This document shows positions 1 through 9,491 of a stretch of DNA of 64,000 bases, in pieces. Source of the stretch: G963662265 sp963668545 (GTDB lineage Bacteria > Spirochaetota > Spirochaetia > CADAEX01). The notes under the pieces were generated by a model. That model saw only the letters and a program-made list of their open reading frames with translations, was not told the origin of the DNA and did no database searches. How positions within the stretch are numbered: the first letter of the stretch is position 1; each line of letters opens with the position of its first letter. The position numbers and the translations under genes were made by a program. The stretch lies in the NCBI GenBank assembly GCA_963668545.1, contig OY764868.1:2232001-2296000 (forward strand), in the 5' to 3' direction.

Positions 1-87
1 TGAGTTCTGTCCAGTACCTTTATTTTCAGGTTTAACTGTTTATTCCGCGATCTCCTGTTTTTTTTTAATTTCAACTTATTTATAACA

Positions 88-96
88 TGTTATACT
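88..96 (+). promoter_or_regulatory. Extended -10 promoter of the receiver-domain gene
   Basis: TG at 88-89 followed by TATACT at 91-96 forms an extended -10 element. It lies about 26 bases before the ATG at 123. No good -35 box is visible, as is usual for this promoter class. Confidence 0.45.
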
Positions 97-122
97 GATA
101 TTTGTATCCCGGAGGAGTACAG

Positions 123-497
123 ATGCAGAGCAGAATTAAAAAAATACTGATTGTTGATGATGAAACATCCATAAGAAATCTTCTCAGTAAAATACTGTCA
201 TCCAGTAACTATGAGGCTGTAACAGCTTCTAACGGAAGAGAAGGTCTTGAATTATATAAAAAGGAAAATCCGGATCTTGTTATTACCGATATTGTCATGC
301 CTGATATGGAAGGGATTGAGCTTATAAGACACCTCAGAAAAATTGACAGAAACCTGCCTGTAATAGTAATGTCCGGTAACCCTACAGGGCAGCAGTTCTT
401 AAAAACAGCAAACCTTCTGGGCGCCCACTCAACGCTTCTAAAACCCTTCTCCCCCTCCGAACTGTTATCCATTATTACTTCCGTGGAAAACAGCTGA
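123..497 (+). CDS. Single-domain response regulator (CheY-like receiver)
   Basis: This 124-residue protein is a receiver domain and nothing else. It has the acidic pair D12-D13, the phospho-acceptor D56 in TDIVMP, a Ser in VMSGN and the conserved Lys of LLKPF. I chose the ATG at 123 because GGAGGAG lies at 111-117; a TTG at 102 in the same frame has no such site. With no output domain it must act on a partner, such as a kinase, phosphotransfer protein or flagellar switch. No kinase gene is adjacent, so the partner is unknown. It is transcribed alone and faces the MFS gene tail to tail. Confidence 0.9.
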   Translation: MQSRIKKILIVDDETSIRNLLSKILSSSNYEAVTASNGREGLELYKKENPDLVITDIVMPDMEGIELIRHLRKIDRNLPVIVMSGNPTGQQFLKTANLLGAHSTLLKPFSPSELLSIITSVENS

Positions 498-529
498 AAA
501 AACATCCCGGCAGAGAATCTGCAGGGATG
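497..529 (-). terminator. Rho-independent terminator of the MFS gene
   Basis: On the minus strand CATCCC (503-508) pairs with GGGATG (524-529), and GCAGA (510-514) with TCTGC (518-522) around a 3-base loop, with one mismatch between them. A T-run corresponding to 497-502 follows. It lies just past the stop codon at 546. Confidence 0.75.
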
Positions 530-545
530 AGAAACGCTGATGTCA

Positions 546-1805
546 TCAGTCTTTTTTCACACATGCTGTATCAGGCAGTCTCATCAGGAATGAAAGCAGA
601 AGCAGTAATGCAGAAGCTGTAATAATACCGTATCCGATTCCTATCCTGTCTGCGAGAAAACCGATAACCAGGGCTATTATGGAGGCTGTAACAGCGGAAA
701 TCTGGGAATCAGTCGAAAGGACTGTAGCCATTATACTGTCATCAATTATTTCGCTGATATATGAAACACCGACAGGTCTTCTGAAATTTTCAAGCAGATA
801 TATAACCAGAAAACCGGCAATAGCAATTACAGGAAGTTCAAAATTATATGTAAGGCCTATTACAATTCCTGTTATAAATGCAAGGTAAAGTGAAAAATTA
901 AGAGGCCTGCACAGGTGCCTGAATTTTTCAGATATGGTTCCTGATTTTTTTGCTGCATAGGAATTCAGAAGATATATTATTGTGTAAAAGAAACCTATCA
1001 TTACAGATATCCTCTTATCATTTTCAAGTTCTGTGAAAAACGGGAAAGAGAGGGCAAAAAGGATAATTACTGGCTGAAGATAGTCTTTAACAGCTTTGTG
1101 AAAACCCTTTGGTACAGATATATTTGCAAGGGTCCTGATAAAAACAGGGTCTTTTGCAGATCTGAAAAAACTGACAAATACCTTTTTGACGGAAGATGAA
1201 ACCTCTGAAATCTCAAGTTTCCCTGTTGGCCCTTCAAGTTCCTTCGGATAGCTGAGCATCAGAAGAAGGTCAATGAAATAGGGTATTGTGGAGTAAAGGA
1301 ATACCACTTTCATTGTACCTGTATAGAAAACAATCAGGGCGGCAATAACAGCAGAAACGGCAGAGCCCATCTGGGAGGCTGCTCTTGTATTCCCGTAATA
1401 ATGGACCTTCTGGTCGGCCCACCCGTTGATCTTGAGATACTCAAAAATCATGGCTTTGTGGGTACCTGTTCTGAAGGCTTCCCCGAATGAGAAAAAAATC
1501 ATTGCAACAGCAAACAGGGGGAAAAACGAGGAAAAATTAAATACAAAAAAAGCTGCAATGTATGAAATAAAAGAAAAAACCATTGTCCGCCTTCTGCCGA
1601 AAGCATCAGCAAGAACTCCTGTTGGAATTTCTATTATATTTACAGTTATTTCCCTTATTGAATAGAGGACCCCTATTTCAAAATAGGACAGTCCCTTTTC
1701 AAGAAAGAAAAGCATAAGGAAAGGTTCAAAAAACCTGAGATTTTTAAGAAATCCGTAACTGCAGAATTTGTAAAACTGAAGATCCTTTTTAAAGGTCTGT
1801 CCCAT
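546..1805 (-). CDS. MFS transporter
   Basis: This 419-residue polytopic membrane protein has about 12 hydrophobic segments. The major facilitator signature between helices 2 and 3 is visible as GVLADAFGRRRTM near residue 65, and a weaker counterpart LADRIGIGYG comes near the C-terminus. The length is normal for the superfamily. The substrate cannot be read from sequence; the best guess is drug or metabolite efflux. AGGGGGAG sits 5-10 bases before the ATG at 1805. The gene lies 15 bases after the HAD phosphatase gene on the same strand, so the two are probably co-transcribed. Confidence 0.85.
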   Translation of the reverse strand: MGQTFKKDLQFYKFCSYGFLKNLRFFEPFLMLFFLEKGLSYFEIGVLYSIREITVNIIEIPTGVLADAFGRRRTMVFSFISYIAAFFVFNFSSFFPLFAVAMIFFSFGEAFRTGTHKAMIFEYLKINGWADQKVHYYGNTRAASQMGSAVSAVIAALIVFYTGTMKVVFLYSTIPYFIDLLLMLSYPKELEGPTGKLEISEVSSSVKKVFVSFFRSAKDPVFIRTLANISVPKGFHKAVKDYLQPVIILFALSFPFFTELENDKRISVMIGFFYTIIYLLNSYAAKKSGTISEKFRHLCRPLNFSLYLAFITGIVIGLTYNFELPVIAIAGFLVIYLLENFRRPVGVSYISEIIDDSIMATVLSTDSQISAVTASIIALVIGFLADRIGIGYGIITASALLLLLSFLMRLPDTACVKKD

Positions 1806-1820
1806 ACTCTCCCCCTTTTT

Positions 1821-2546
1821 CTAACTGACAATATCTATTATCTGCAACAGGCTGCTGACTTCATATACTGGTTTAAAATCGCCTGCGAGGTTTTCAACCT
1901 CTTTGTTTTTCGGGCATGCAGGAGTGCTGCTGTCAAGATTTATCCAGCATGTGTCAAGTCCGAACCTGTTGCCCCCCGCAATGTCTGATGTCAGGCTGTC
2001 GCCTATAACAATGACATCGGATTTATCAGGATTTCCTATCCTGTCCATTGTTATCCTGAAATATTCACTTTCCGGTTTCTGGCAGCCGATTTCACCGGAA
2101 ATTATAATATTATCAAAATATCCCCTGATCCCTGCCACATCTATCCTTGAATACTGTGTTTCAGTAATCCCGTTTGTTATCATTGTAAGAGAATGGTTTT
2201 TATATAGTGATTCAAGAAGCCCAACAGCGCCTTCAAGCATATAACCGGCCAAAGACAGGTTTTTAAGATAATTCTGTCCCATTTCAAGGGGGTCTATATC
2301 ACCGAGGTTTCCCTCATCAATAAGTCCCTTAAACCTTTTAAGCCTGAGTTCATCAAGAGTCAGATTACCCTTTTCAAATTCATTCCAGCATTCCGAATTA
2401 ATTCTTTTGTAAAGCTCAATACATGAAGATTCACTGTCCTCAATTCCGTAAAAGCTGAAAGTCTTTCTCAATGACTCACGTTCTGCCATGTGATAATCAA
2501 AAAGAGTCCCGTCTGCATCAATAAGTATGTAATTGTATTTTGCCAT
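1821..2546 (-). CDS. HAD-family hydrolase, YjjG-type nucleotidase
   Basis: This 241-residue haloacid dehalogenase-like phosphatase has the nucleophile and acid/base Asp in IDADGT (D10, D12). It also has the motif II Thr in TNG, a motif III Lys in QKPES, and GDSLTSDIAGG as motif IV. The long alpha-helical cap after motif I and the overall pattern match the YjjG family of house-cleaning pyrimidine 5'-nucleotidases; other HAD subgroup I phosphatases cannot be excluded. It precedes the MFS gene by 15 bases. No strong ribosome site is seen before the ATG at 2546. Confidence 0.8.
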   Translation of the reverse strand: MAKYNYILIDADGTLFDYHMAERESLRKTFSFYGIEDSESSCIELYKRINSECWNEFEKGNLTLDELRLKRFKGLIDEGNLGDIDPLEMGQNYLKNLSLAGYMLEGAVGLLESLYKNHSLTMITNGITETQYSRIDVAGIRGYFDNIIISGEIGCQKPESEYFRITMDRIGNPDKSDVIVIGDSLTSDIAGGNRFGLDTCWINLDSSTPACPKNKEVENLAGDFKPVYEVSSLLQIIDIVS

Positions 2547-2588
2547 GATATCGTATTTTAATACGGATTTGGAAAAATAAAAGCCTTT

Positions 2589-4127
2589 TCAGGAAATTAT
2601 CGGAGAATTAATATTATTAAGATAATAATCGATAAACATATCTGCCGGTAGTGGTTTACTGAAAAGATAGCCCTGGAACTTTGAACAGCCTTCATTAAAA
2701 AGGAAATTGAACTGGTTTATATCCTCTACCCCTTCAACAACAACATCAAAATTAAGCTCCCTGGACATTGTGATAATTGCCCTTACTATAGCCTGATCAC
2801 AGGCATTATGAAAAACGCTTTCCACAAAGGATTTATCAATCTTGAGAAGATCAATTGCAAACTGCCTCAGGTAATTGAATGAACTGTATCCTGTACCGAA
2901 ATCATCAATGCAGATTTTAACACCGCTGTTTTTCAGTTTGTCAAGTTTACGGGATGCATCGACAGGATCAGCCATAAGAGAGGTCTCGGTAAGCTCAAGC
3001 TTGATAATACCAGGCTCAATATCCCTTGTTTCAAGAATTCTTCTTACAAAGTCTACAAGGTTACCCTCATGAAACTGCAGGGAAGATACATTTATGGAAA
3101 CAGGGATGGAAAATCCATGCTGCTCCCTCCACTGCTGGATTCTGTCTGCAACATTATACATTATCCAGTTGCCGAGAAGTACAATAATACCGGTTTCTTC
3201 AGCCAGAGGGATAAAGCGGTCAGGGCTTACCCTTCCCTTTTCAGGGTGGTTCCACCTGATAAGAGCTTCAGCGCTTATATCATGGATAAGAAGCCTGCCG
3301 TTTTTTCCTTCTGTTGCATGAATGATAGGCTGGTAGAACATTTCAAACTGGTTGCTCATCTCATCCATGGCATTTTTCTCAAGTGCTTTTATTATATAGT
3401 TCTGGAGTTCCAGCTTTTCCATGGCTCGCTGCTTGAATTCATTCTTGAAAAAAAGGTAATCAACTTTTCTGTCCTTGGCATGCTCAAGCGCAATATCTGC
3501 TGAGGTTAGAAGCTGTTCCTTGGTTATTCCGTTTTCAGGGAATGTGGAGATCCCGATATTCGCCCCGATTGTGATATGGTATCCTGATATATTCTCTGTT
3601 TCACTGACAAGAGCGCAGATTGATTCTGCAAAATTTATTATCTCTTCCATACTGGAGATGTTTTTAAGAACAATAATGAATTCATCTTCCCGCGTATGGT
3701 ATATGGCATTTGTATCAGCAAGCTGTTTTAGCCTTACCCCCAGTTTATAGAGTACCCACTCAACAAGTGCAGGACGGAGAGTCTTGGTAAGTACATTATA
3801 GTTTTTATCAAGCTGTATAATAAGGAGACTGACATAAAGGCCCTCTTCCTGGTACTTTTTAATATCAAGATATTCATTTATATCCTGACTAAGCTTAATC
3901 CTGTTGGGAAGTCCGGTTTTTGTGTCTATAGTCAGTTTTTTCTGAAGATCAATATTTAATTTTTTCTGTTCTCTGTAAAACCTGTCAAATTCTTCTGTTT
4001 CAAGGCTTTTTTCAACAAGCTTGCTTTCCAGTTCGCTTATCATTTTTTTATGCATTATAAGCTTTTTTTTCAGGTTTTCAGGAGAATCCTGATCGTTGAA
4101 AACAGACGATATATCAAGAAGACCCAC
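2589..4127 (-). CDS. EAL-domain c-di-GMP phosphodiesterase with degenerate GGDEF domain
   Basis: This 512-residue cytoplasmic protein starts with a coiled coil (about 15-65), then a GGDEF-fold domain (about 75-235) and an EAL domain (about 245-505). The GGDEF site reads REDEF, so the diguanylate cyclase site is lost; the domain may bind GTP or only regulate. The EAL domain looks complete: EALIRW, NVSS, ELTET, IDDFGTGYSS, KIDKSF, the Glu of VEGVED, and QGYLFSKPL. I infer an active c-di-GMP hydrolase. It has no membrane segment and stands alone, with about 220 bases upstream. Confidence 0.88.
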   Translation of the reverse strand: MGLLDISSVFNDQDSPENLKKKLIMHKKMISELESKLVEKSLETEEFDRFYREQKKLNIDLQKKLTIDTKTGLPNRIKLSQDINEYLDIKKYQEEGLYVSLLIIQLDKNYNVLTKTLRPALVEWVLYKLGVRLKQLADTNAIYHTREDEFIIVLKNISSMEEIINFAESICALVSETENISGYHITIGANIGISTFPENGITKEQLLTSADIALEHAKDRKVDYLFFKNEFKQRAMEKLELQNYIIKALEKNAMDEMSNQFEMFYQPIIHATEGKNGRLLIHDISAEALIRWNHPEKGRVSPDRFIPLAEETGIIVLLGNWIMYNVADRIQQWREQHGFSIPVSINVSSLQFHEGNLVDFVRRILETRDIEPGIIKLELTETSLMADPVDASRKLDKLKNSGVKICIDDFGTGYSSFNYLRQFAIDLLKIDKSFVESVFHNACDQAIVRAIITMSRELNFDVVVEGVEDINQFNFLFNEGCSKFQGYLFSKPLPADMFIDYYLNNINSPIIS

Positions 4128-4351
4128 AGCTTCTCCTATTTAAATTCATTATTATTGTTATCGGATAAAACCGCAAATAATTAAACTGTATAAAAAGGGA
4201 ATCATCCATTATTTTGCATCTTGCAGCAGATATGATTTCCTTTTGATCTGATCACACCATTATAAAGTTATTTAAAATTATTGGAAGCGGAAATTAATTA
4301 TTATTTCCTTTCATTTGACTTTAACAGGATTTATCAATAACATAGGTATTC

Positions 4352-5146
4352 ATGAAAATAGATACTCATACACATGTATTTCACGATAAAATTGCAGAAA
4401 AAGCATGCAATCAGCTTGTTGAGCATTACGGTCATCCTGTTACAGCGGATGGAACTGAAAAAAAACTTATAAAAATGATGGACAGGGCCGGAATTGACAG
4501 GGCTTTTGTTCTTTCAGCAGCAACAAATCCAGAACAGGTTATTCCGGCAAACACATGGGCAATTACTCTCTCAGGAAAAGAACGTTTTATCCCTTTCGGA
4601 ACAATCCATCCCGGATTCAGTGACTGGGAATCAGAACTTGAGCGACTTGAGAGAAACGGCATACGAGGAATCAAAATCCATCCGGAATTCCAGGGTTTCA
4701 GACTTGATGATGAAACAATGTTTCCAGTATATGAAGCTCTCCAGAAAAGATTTGCAGTGCTTTTTCATGTGGGAGACAGCCTGCCTCCGGACAGGAATCC
4801 ATCATCACCGCAGAAACTTGCAAGGGTAATGGATAATTTCCCGGACCTCACCTGCATTGCCGCCCATTTCGGGGGATTTCTGCACTGGGACTGGGTATGT
4901 GAATCCTATAAGGGGAAAAAACTTTTCATGGATACTTCAAGTTCCCTGAAATTCATAAGCGACAGGCAGCTTAAAACCATACTCAACAGCTTCCCGGAGG
5001 AAACATTCCTGTTCGGAAGCGATTACCCGATAAATGATCCCAATGAGGAAATAGAGCTGCTGAGAAAAAAAGCCGGTTTTTCCGAAGACAGGATTGAAAA
5101 GCTGCTGGAAAGGGGAATGAGTGTTTTTGAATCGTTAAAGTATTGA
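4352..5146 (+). CDS. Amidohydrolase-family metal-dependent hydrolase
   Basis: This 264-residue TIM-barrel hydrolase of the amidohydrolase_2 type begins DTHTH (His6, His8), the first metal pair. Further ligand candidates are HPEF (KIHPEF), HVGD, AHFGG and the late Asp in FGSDYP. Such proteins are decarboxylases or hydrolases of small aromatic or lactone substrates; the substrate here is unknown. The ribosome site is weak, but no better start exists. It ends two bases before the end of the convergent binding-protein gene. Confidence 0.82.
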   Translation: MKIDTHTHVFHDKIAEKACNQLVEHYGHPVTADGTEKKLIKMMDRAGIDRAFVLSAATNPEQVIPANTWAITLSGKERFIPFGTIHPGFSDWESELERLERNGIRGIKIHPEFQGFRLDDETMFPVYEALQKRFAVLFHVGDSLPPDRNPSSPQKLARVMDNFPDLTCIAAHFGGFLHWDWVCESYKGKKLFMDTSSSLKFISDRQLKTILNSFPEETFLFGSDYPINDPNEEIELLRKKAGFSEDRIEKLLERGMSVFESLKY

Positions 5147-5148
5147 AG

Positions 5149-5925
5149 CTATTCTGTATACCTTGATACAGTTTTTTCAATAAAGCCCTCATTTATCATA
5201 TCAGCAAGTATTCTGTTTATTTCATCCATTCTGCCGGCAAGAAGAGACCTCTTGCTTACAGTCATATAAAGGGTCCAGACAACAAAAGACTTATCGGAAT
5301 GGACAAATCTGCCGGCAAGTTCAGGATATTTCCTGAAAAGTCCCTTTGCAACTATTTCATTTCCCGGGAAAACATCTATTCTTCCGGTCATGAGTTTTCT
5401 GTAATTACTGTAGTCCGAATTTGCGCTGTCTTTTTCAGCTGTTTTTAAAAAATCATCAAACTCCTCACCGTAGCTGTAACCTGTTGTAATTCCAATCTTG
5501 TATTTCCCCAGGTCAGAAAATTTATCAAATTCAACAGCACCTCCTTCACGGTCTGCGGATGACCAGATCAGCCCCCTTACCTTAAAGACAGGTATTGAAT
5601 AATCAAGGTATTTTCCCCTTTCCGCTGTTTTTATGAGGAACATCATTCCGTCTGAATATCCATACTCAAGATTGCTCAGCGCCCTTTTAAGAGGATACAT
5701 TTTAAAAACAGGTTCAGTATCCATTCTTCTGAAAAGTTCAGCAGCCACATCAACAGCAATCCCTTTTACAGTACTGTTTTCAGAAAAATAGAAGGGGGGA
5801 TAGTCAAAAGCTGCAAGCGTAACCTTTTTACTGTTTTCACCATACAGTGGAAAAAGAGCTGCAGAAAGCTGTAATAGAATAAATACCATTAAAAAAAGTC
5901 TGAAGTCATTCCTTTTATTAATCAT
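5149..5925 (-). CDS. Orphan periplasmic solute-binding protein, family 3
   Basis: This protein has the extracellular solute-binding protein family 3 fold (amino-acid or polar-solute type), about 258 residues. The ATG at 5925 gives a clean signal peptide (LFLMVFILLQLSAALFPLYG), then a mature domain starting VTLAAFDYPPFYF. A longer reading frame continues upstream but would overlap the neighbouring gene and bury the signal peptide. GRIDVFPGN marks the second lobe. No permease or ATPase gene is nearby, so it may feed a distant transporter or act as a sensor. It follows the glycan-binding-domain gene by 31 bases. Confidence 0.8.
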   Translation of the reverse strand: MINKRNDFRLFLMVFILLQLSAALFPLYGENSKKVTLAAFDYPPFYFSENSTVKGIAVDVAAELFRRMDTEPVFKMYPLKRALSNLEYGYSDGMMFLIKTAERGKYLDYSIPVFKVRGLIWSSADREGGAVEFDKFSDLGKYKIGITTGYSYGEEFDDFLKTAEKDSANSDYSNYRKLMTGRIDVFPGNEIVAKGLFRKYPELAGRFVHSDKSFVVWTLYMTVSKRSLLAGRMDEINRILADMINEGFIEKTVSRYTE

Positions 5926-5956
5926 GCTGCTATTTTCTGCTCCCTGAATCAGCAAA

Positions 5957-6673
5957 TCAGAAAACAACCCCGATTTCTGATATACATGTATCATCATACT
6001 TTGTCCCGGGATAAACATCGCTGACAGTTATCTTAAGCCCTGTAAATCCGTACATCTCCATGATAAGAAGCATGTTCGGAAGCGCTTTGTAATCCTTAGG
6101 CTGTATTCCCAGCTCCTCAAGTATCATCTCAAAGAGATCGGGATAATCAGAATAGAACTCATCAAGTGTTCTTCCTATAATTTCATCCTGCATCTCTTCA
6201 GTGTCATAGAGTGTAAAAACCTGTTTCTCAATAACATCCTTTACAGGCAATGCTTCCCTTAGCATTGTCTCCTTTGTAAAATAAAGATAATAGTCAAGTT
6301 CTGTTACAAGTCCCGGGGCATTCAGACCGCATACAAAAGATACATCAAGCGCCTTTACCCTGCTGTTGATGGTGTAGAGCCTCTCTGATTTCGCATAACC
6401 GTTTACAAGTGAGAACCCGCTTATAATTTTGTTTGTCATGATAAGAACAGATTCCCCTCTGCCGTACCCGGCCGCCCCCTCAACCCATGCTGTGGAAGTA
6501 TCGGAATCAAAAAGATTTTCAGGAGAATATACAACTGTTTTTCCCCCGAGTTTTTCACTCAGGGAGGAACTTGCCCAGAGCGATTCCCCGGGCCGGATTT
6601 CCAGCTTGTTCCACTCTCCCCATGAGCTGGAAATACCGGCAAAAATAAACAATGCCAGAAAAATCTTTTTCAT
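5957..6673 (-). CDS. Secreted NADase-type glycan-binding domain protein
   Basis: This 238-residue exported protein has signal peptide KKIFLALFIFAGISSSWG. The first half resembles the discoidin-like NADase-type glycan-binding domain: LFDSDTSTAWVEG, GESVLIM, GFSLVNGYAKS and a late ISEIGVVF strand. The family is common in spirochaete envelopes, where it is thought to bind carbohydrate. The region from about 140 to 215 is helical and unassigned. Its start overlaps the stop of the upstream lipoprotein gene by 4 bases (ATGA), so translation is probably coupled. Confidence 0.7.
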   Translation of the reverse strand: MKKIFLALFIFAGISSSWGEWNKLEIRPGESLWASSSLSEKLGGKTVVYSPENLFDSDTSTAWVEGAAGYGRGESVLIMTNKIISGFSLVNGYAKSERLYTINSRVKALDVSFVCGLNAPGLVTELDYYLYFTKETMLREALPVKDVIEKQVFTLYDTEEMQDEIIGRTLDEFYSDYPDLFEMILEELGIQPKDYKALPNMLLIMEMYGFTGLKITVSDVYPGTKYDDTCISEIGVVF

Positions 6674-7437
6674 AATCCGGACCTCTTTTTTATATAGTTT
6701 ATGGTATCTTCAGAGTAAATACTGTATTCCAGTTTACCCTTTTTCAGTGAATTTTCATAGTTTTCCATTTTATCAAGCAGTTTACCTGCTTCAAGATCAG
6801 TAAGAGTATCTATAACAGCAGATCTGTAATAAAAGTCACCTTTAAGCTCAACTACATCCCTTATAAACTGTTTCCTCCTTTTTCCGGAATAGTCCAGAGG
6901 TGAAGGGATAATTCCGGAACTGAAAAGATCTCTGAAACTTGTTTTTGTTTCGGATATTGTATTCCCGGGTTCCATGAAATCACCTTTTAAAGATTCATCA
7001 GGATCAACTTCCACAGGGCGGGATTTCCCTGAACTCAAATTTATATGATAATACCTTTTTCCGCCGATTTCTGTTGCAAGCAGAAAAATTCTGCCTGAAT
7101 ACTTTTTGCATCTGGTATATTTTATATCTGAATCTGAAAGGGCAAAACCTGGAATAACAGAAACTTCTGCACTGCCGCTGCTTTTCATCCTTACAAGATA
7201 TACAGCTTCAAAAACCCTTTTGGAGCGGCCTCCGTCAGGGAACCTGCGGAGACCTTCGGGCTGCCTGAAAAGCCGGTAGCTTGCCAGAAATACAATATGA
7301 TTATCAATCATGTAACCGGGACTTGTTGAGAATGCGGTATATACCTCATCGGAATATCCCCCTGTCAGGAAAGATATACACCCCTTCACAGCTATGAGCA
7401 GAAAAAGGACTGAGAGAATTTTCCACTTTTTTTTCAT
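6670..7437 (-). CDS. Putative lipoprotein of unknown function
   Basis: I do not recognise this 255-residue family. It begins with a basic N-terminus and hydrophobic stretch (ILSVLFLLIAVKGC). The Cys near residue 20 could be a lipidation site under the loose spirochaete lipobox, although Lys at -2 is unusual. The body is mixed beta/alpha and rich in Lys, Arg and Ser. It is the first gene of a three-gene leftward unit with the glycan-binding protein and the solute-binding protein, which suggests a shared envelope role. Confidence 0.6.
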   Translation of the reverse strand: MKKKWKILSVLFLLIAVKGCISFLTGGYSDEVYTAFSTSPGYMIDNHIVFLASYRLFRQPEGLRRFPDGGRSKRVFEAVYLVRMKSSGSAEVSVIPGFALSDSDIKYTRCKKYSGRIFLLATEIGGKRYYHINLSSGKSRPVEVDPDESLKGDFMEPGNTISETKTSFRDLFSSGIIPSPLDYSGKRRKQFIRDVVELKGDFYYRSAVIDTLTDLEAGKLLDKMENYENSLKKGKLEYSIYSEDTINYIKKRSGL

Positions 7438-7518
7438 ATAAAATAGTATATAATAAAGTTATAATATTTACAGTTAATATTATCCGGATAACAGGCATAT
7501 TTAACAGAAGGAGACTTT

Positions 7519-8022
7519 ATGAATATTGAATTGTCATCAGGTAAAAATTTCAGCAATGTATCTGAAGATGTCTTAAGGGAAAATTTCCAGCTTCTGAAAT
7601 CTGGAGAAGATTTTCTTATTCTTGACGACAGCGGCAGTTATATACAGTGTGCTGTCTCTGAGCCCGGCACCCTTGTTTTTGAGTACCAGGACAGCACAGG
7701 TCACTATTCAGGAAGTTCAGCTGTAAGCTTTGAAAGGGGTGAAGAGATTATGCTTCAGTACCTGAAAAGAGACAGCAGCTGGAAGAATAATACTGACTGG
7801 GTATCTGATGGGGGATATGAGCAGGAATCTCCATCATTCTCATCAGAGAGGCAGGGCACTTCATCAGACAGCAGCATGGGCGGAGAGCAGAAGGATGAAC
7901 CGCTCAGTATAGGCGGGATTTTCAATACATTAAAGAAAACTGCAAAAAAAGAGGTAAAAAGGGCTGTTGAAAAGAAGACAAGCGGTATTGTAAAGGATGT
8001 TTTCAGAAAGTTCACCAAATAG
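7519..8022 (+). CDS. Hypothetical protein with basic C-terminal helix
   Basis: This is a 167-residue soluble protein with no signal peptide. GAAGGAGA lies 7 bases before the ATG. The first 80 residues look like a small beta domain. Residues 90-130 are Ser/Glu/Gly-rich and probably disordered. The last 40 residues form a very basic amphipathic helix (KKTAKKEVKRAVEKK) that might touch membrane or nucleic acid. No family recognised. Confidence 0.6.
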   Translation: MNIELSSGKNFSNVSEDVLRENFQLLKSGEDFLILDDSGSYIQCAVSEPGTLVFEYQDSTGHYSGSSAVSFERGEEIMLQYLKRDSSWKNNTDWVSDGGYEQESPSFSSERQGTSSDSSMGGEQKDEPLSIGGIFNTLKKTAKKEVKRAVEKKTSGIVKDVFRKFTK

Positions 8023-8082
8023 AAGCATGGCTGTAATATAATTTATTAAAGAAGACAGTAATCCTGCTGTTGAAGGATGATA

Positions 8083-8835
8083 ATGCGGTCAGGAGTATTT
8101 TTTACAGTCATTATTCTGATGTTATCCATACAGATTTATGCTCAGGAAAAATCTTTTAACCTGGTATCGGTTGAATATCCCCCCTTAATAGGTGAAGACC
8201 TCCCTGGAAACGGATGGACAATGGATGTTGCAAGGGCGGCGCTTGAACCCCAGGGATACAGGGTATCGATAAGGTTTGTTTCATGGCCCAGGGCAGTTCA
8301 CGACTCGAAAATCGGAACTTACGACGGCTTGTATCTCCCGCTCAAAAACAGGGAAAGGGAAGCAGACTATCTTTTTTCAGAACCGATCACTCAGGTTAAA
8401 ACAGGGTTTTTAAAGCTTAAAAACATACATATCAGATATGTAAAACTTGAGGACCTGAATAAATATACCATTGGAACATTATGTGATTATTCATATTCGC
8501 CTGAATTTGACATGGCAAATTACCTCAAGAAGGAAGAGGTATGCAGGGAGGATCTTAATTTCAGAAAACTCCTTTCAGGAAGAATTGATCTGATGGCAGT
8601 TCATATCCCTTCAGCAGAATACCTGATGAACTCTGTTCTTACAGAGGAGGAGATTTCAAAGATTGAATTCATGGATCCCCCCCTTTCGGTAAGCAGCCTT
8701 TATCTGGCTGTATCAAGGGTCCTGCCGGATGCTGAACAGAGGATCAGGGACTTCAACAGGGGCCTTGAAAGGATCAGGGCAGACGGGACATTCGGAAAAA
8801 TACTTGAAAAACACGGTTTCAAATATCAGCATTAA
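8083..8835 (+). CDS. Orphan periplasmic solute-binding protein, family 3
   Basis: This 250-residue exported protein has signal peptide FFTVIILMLSIQIYA and a family 3 binding-protein body: SVEYPPLIG, GWTMDVARAAL, YDGLYLPL, LLSGRIDLMAV. Two ATG codons occur, at 8077 and 8083. GAAGG at 8072-8076 touches the first and is correctly spaced for the second, so I use 8083. It has no transporter genes nearby and resembles the binding protein at 5149-5925, so this genome appears to keep several transporter-less copies. Confidence 0.8.
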   Translation: MRSGVFFTVIILMLSIQIYAQEKSFNLVSVEYPPLIGEDLPGNGWTMDVARAALEPQGYRVSIRFVSWPRAVHDSKIGTYDGLYLPLKNREREADYLFSEPITQVKTGFLKLKNIHIRYVKLEDLNKYTIGTLCDYSYSPEFDMANYLKKEEVCREDLNFRKLLSGRIDLMAVHIPSAEYLMNSVLTEEEISKIEFMDPPLSVSSLYLAVSRVLPDAEQRIRDFNRGLERIRADGTFGKILEKHGFKYQH

Positions 8836-8879
8836 ACTGATTAAAATAACAAATAAAATCCATCAACACAGGAGATCCA

Positions 8880-9476
8880 ATGGAAAACATCACAGAAAAA
8901 AACAGAATCTATTCATATCAGAATTATCTCATAAGAAGAAAGGTGTTTAAACTGCTCGGAGGAGCATTTCACATATATGATCCGGAAGGAAGGCTTGCTT
9001 TTTATTCAAAGATGAAGGCTTTCAAGCTGAAGGAAGATATAAGGCTTTATTCAGATGAATCAATGCAGGAGGAACTTCTTGCAATAAAGGCAAGACAGAT
9101 AATTGATTTTTCAGCTGCCTACGATGTAGTTGATTCTGTTACAGGGGAAAAGGTCGGTGTTCTTAAAAGAAAGGGGATGAAATCAATTTTCAAGGATGAA
9201 TGGATAATAATGAATGAGGAGGACCGTGAAAAAGGTCTTATAAGGGAAGACAGCCGCTTACTTGCCTTTATCAGAAGGTTTGTTACAAATATTATCCCCC
9301 AGAAATACCATGCTCAGATAAACGGTGAAACTGTGTGCGAAATGAAACAGAATTTCAACCCGTTTGTAATGAAGATAAACCTTGATTTTTCAATGGACAG
9401 GAACAGCCTGCTTGACAGGAGACTGGGGATTGCAGCTGCTGTCCTTATATGCGCAATAGAAGGGAGGCAGCAGTAA
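8880..9476 (+). CDS. LURP-one-related / scramblase-like protein
   Basis: This 198-residue protein has the twelve-stranded barrel pattern of the LURP-one and phospholipid-scramblase-like family. Repeated short strands are broken by motifs such as FHIYDPEGRLAFYSKMKAF and VTGEKVGVLKRKGMKSIFKDEW, and a final hydrophobic helix LGIAAAVLICAIEG would pack in the barrel. The function of bacterial members is unknown. AGGAGATCC before the ATG supports the start. It is 44 bases downstream of the solute-binding protein. Confidence 0.75.
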   Translation: MENITEKNRIYSYQNYLIRRKVFKLLGGAFHIYDPEGRLAFYSKMKAFKLKEDIRLYSDESMQEELLAIKARQIIDFSAAYDVVDSVTGEKVGVLKRKGMKSIFKDEWIIMNEEDREKGLIREDSRLLAFIRRFVTNIIPQKYHAQINGETVCEMKQNFNPFVMKINLDFSMDRNSLLDRRLGIAAAVLICAIEGRQQ

Positions 9477-9491
9477 ATAACTTAAGAAATG

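Noticed and set aside
1..87. Partial gene at the left edge
   Set aside because: No frame with coding character reaches the edge; the stretch is AT-rich and unassigned.
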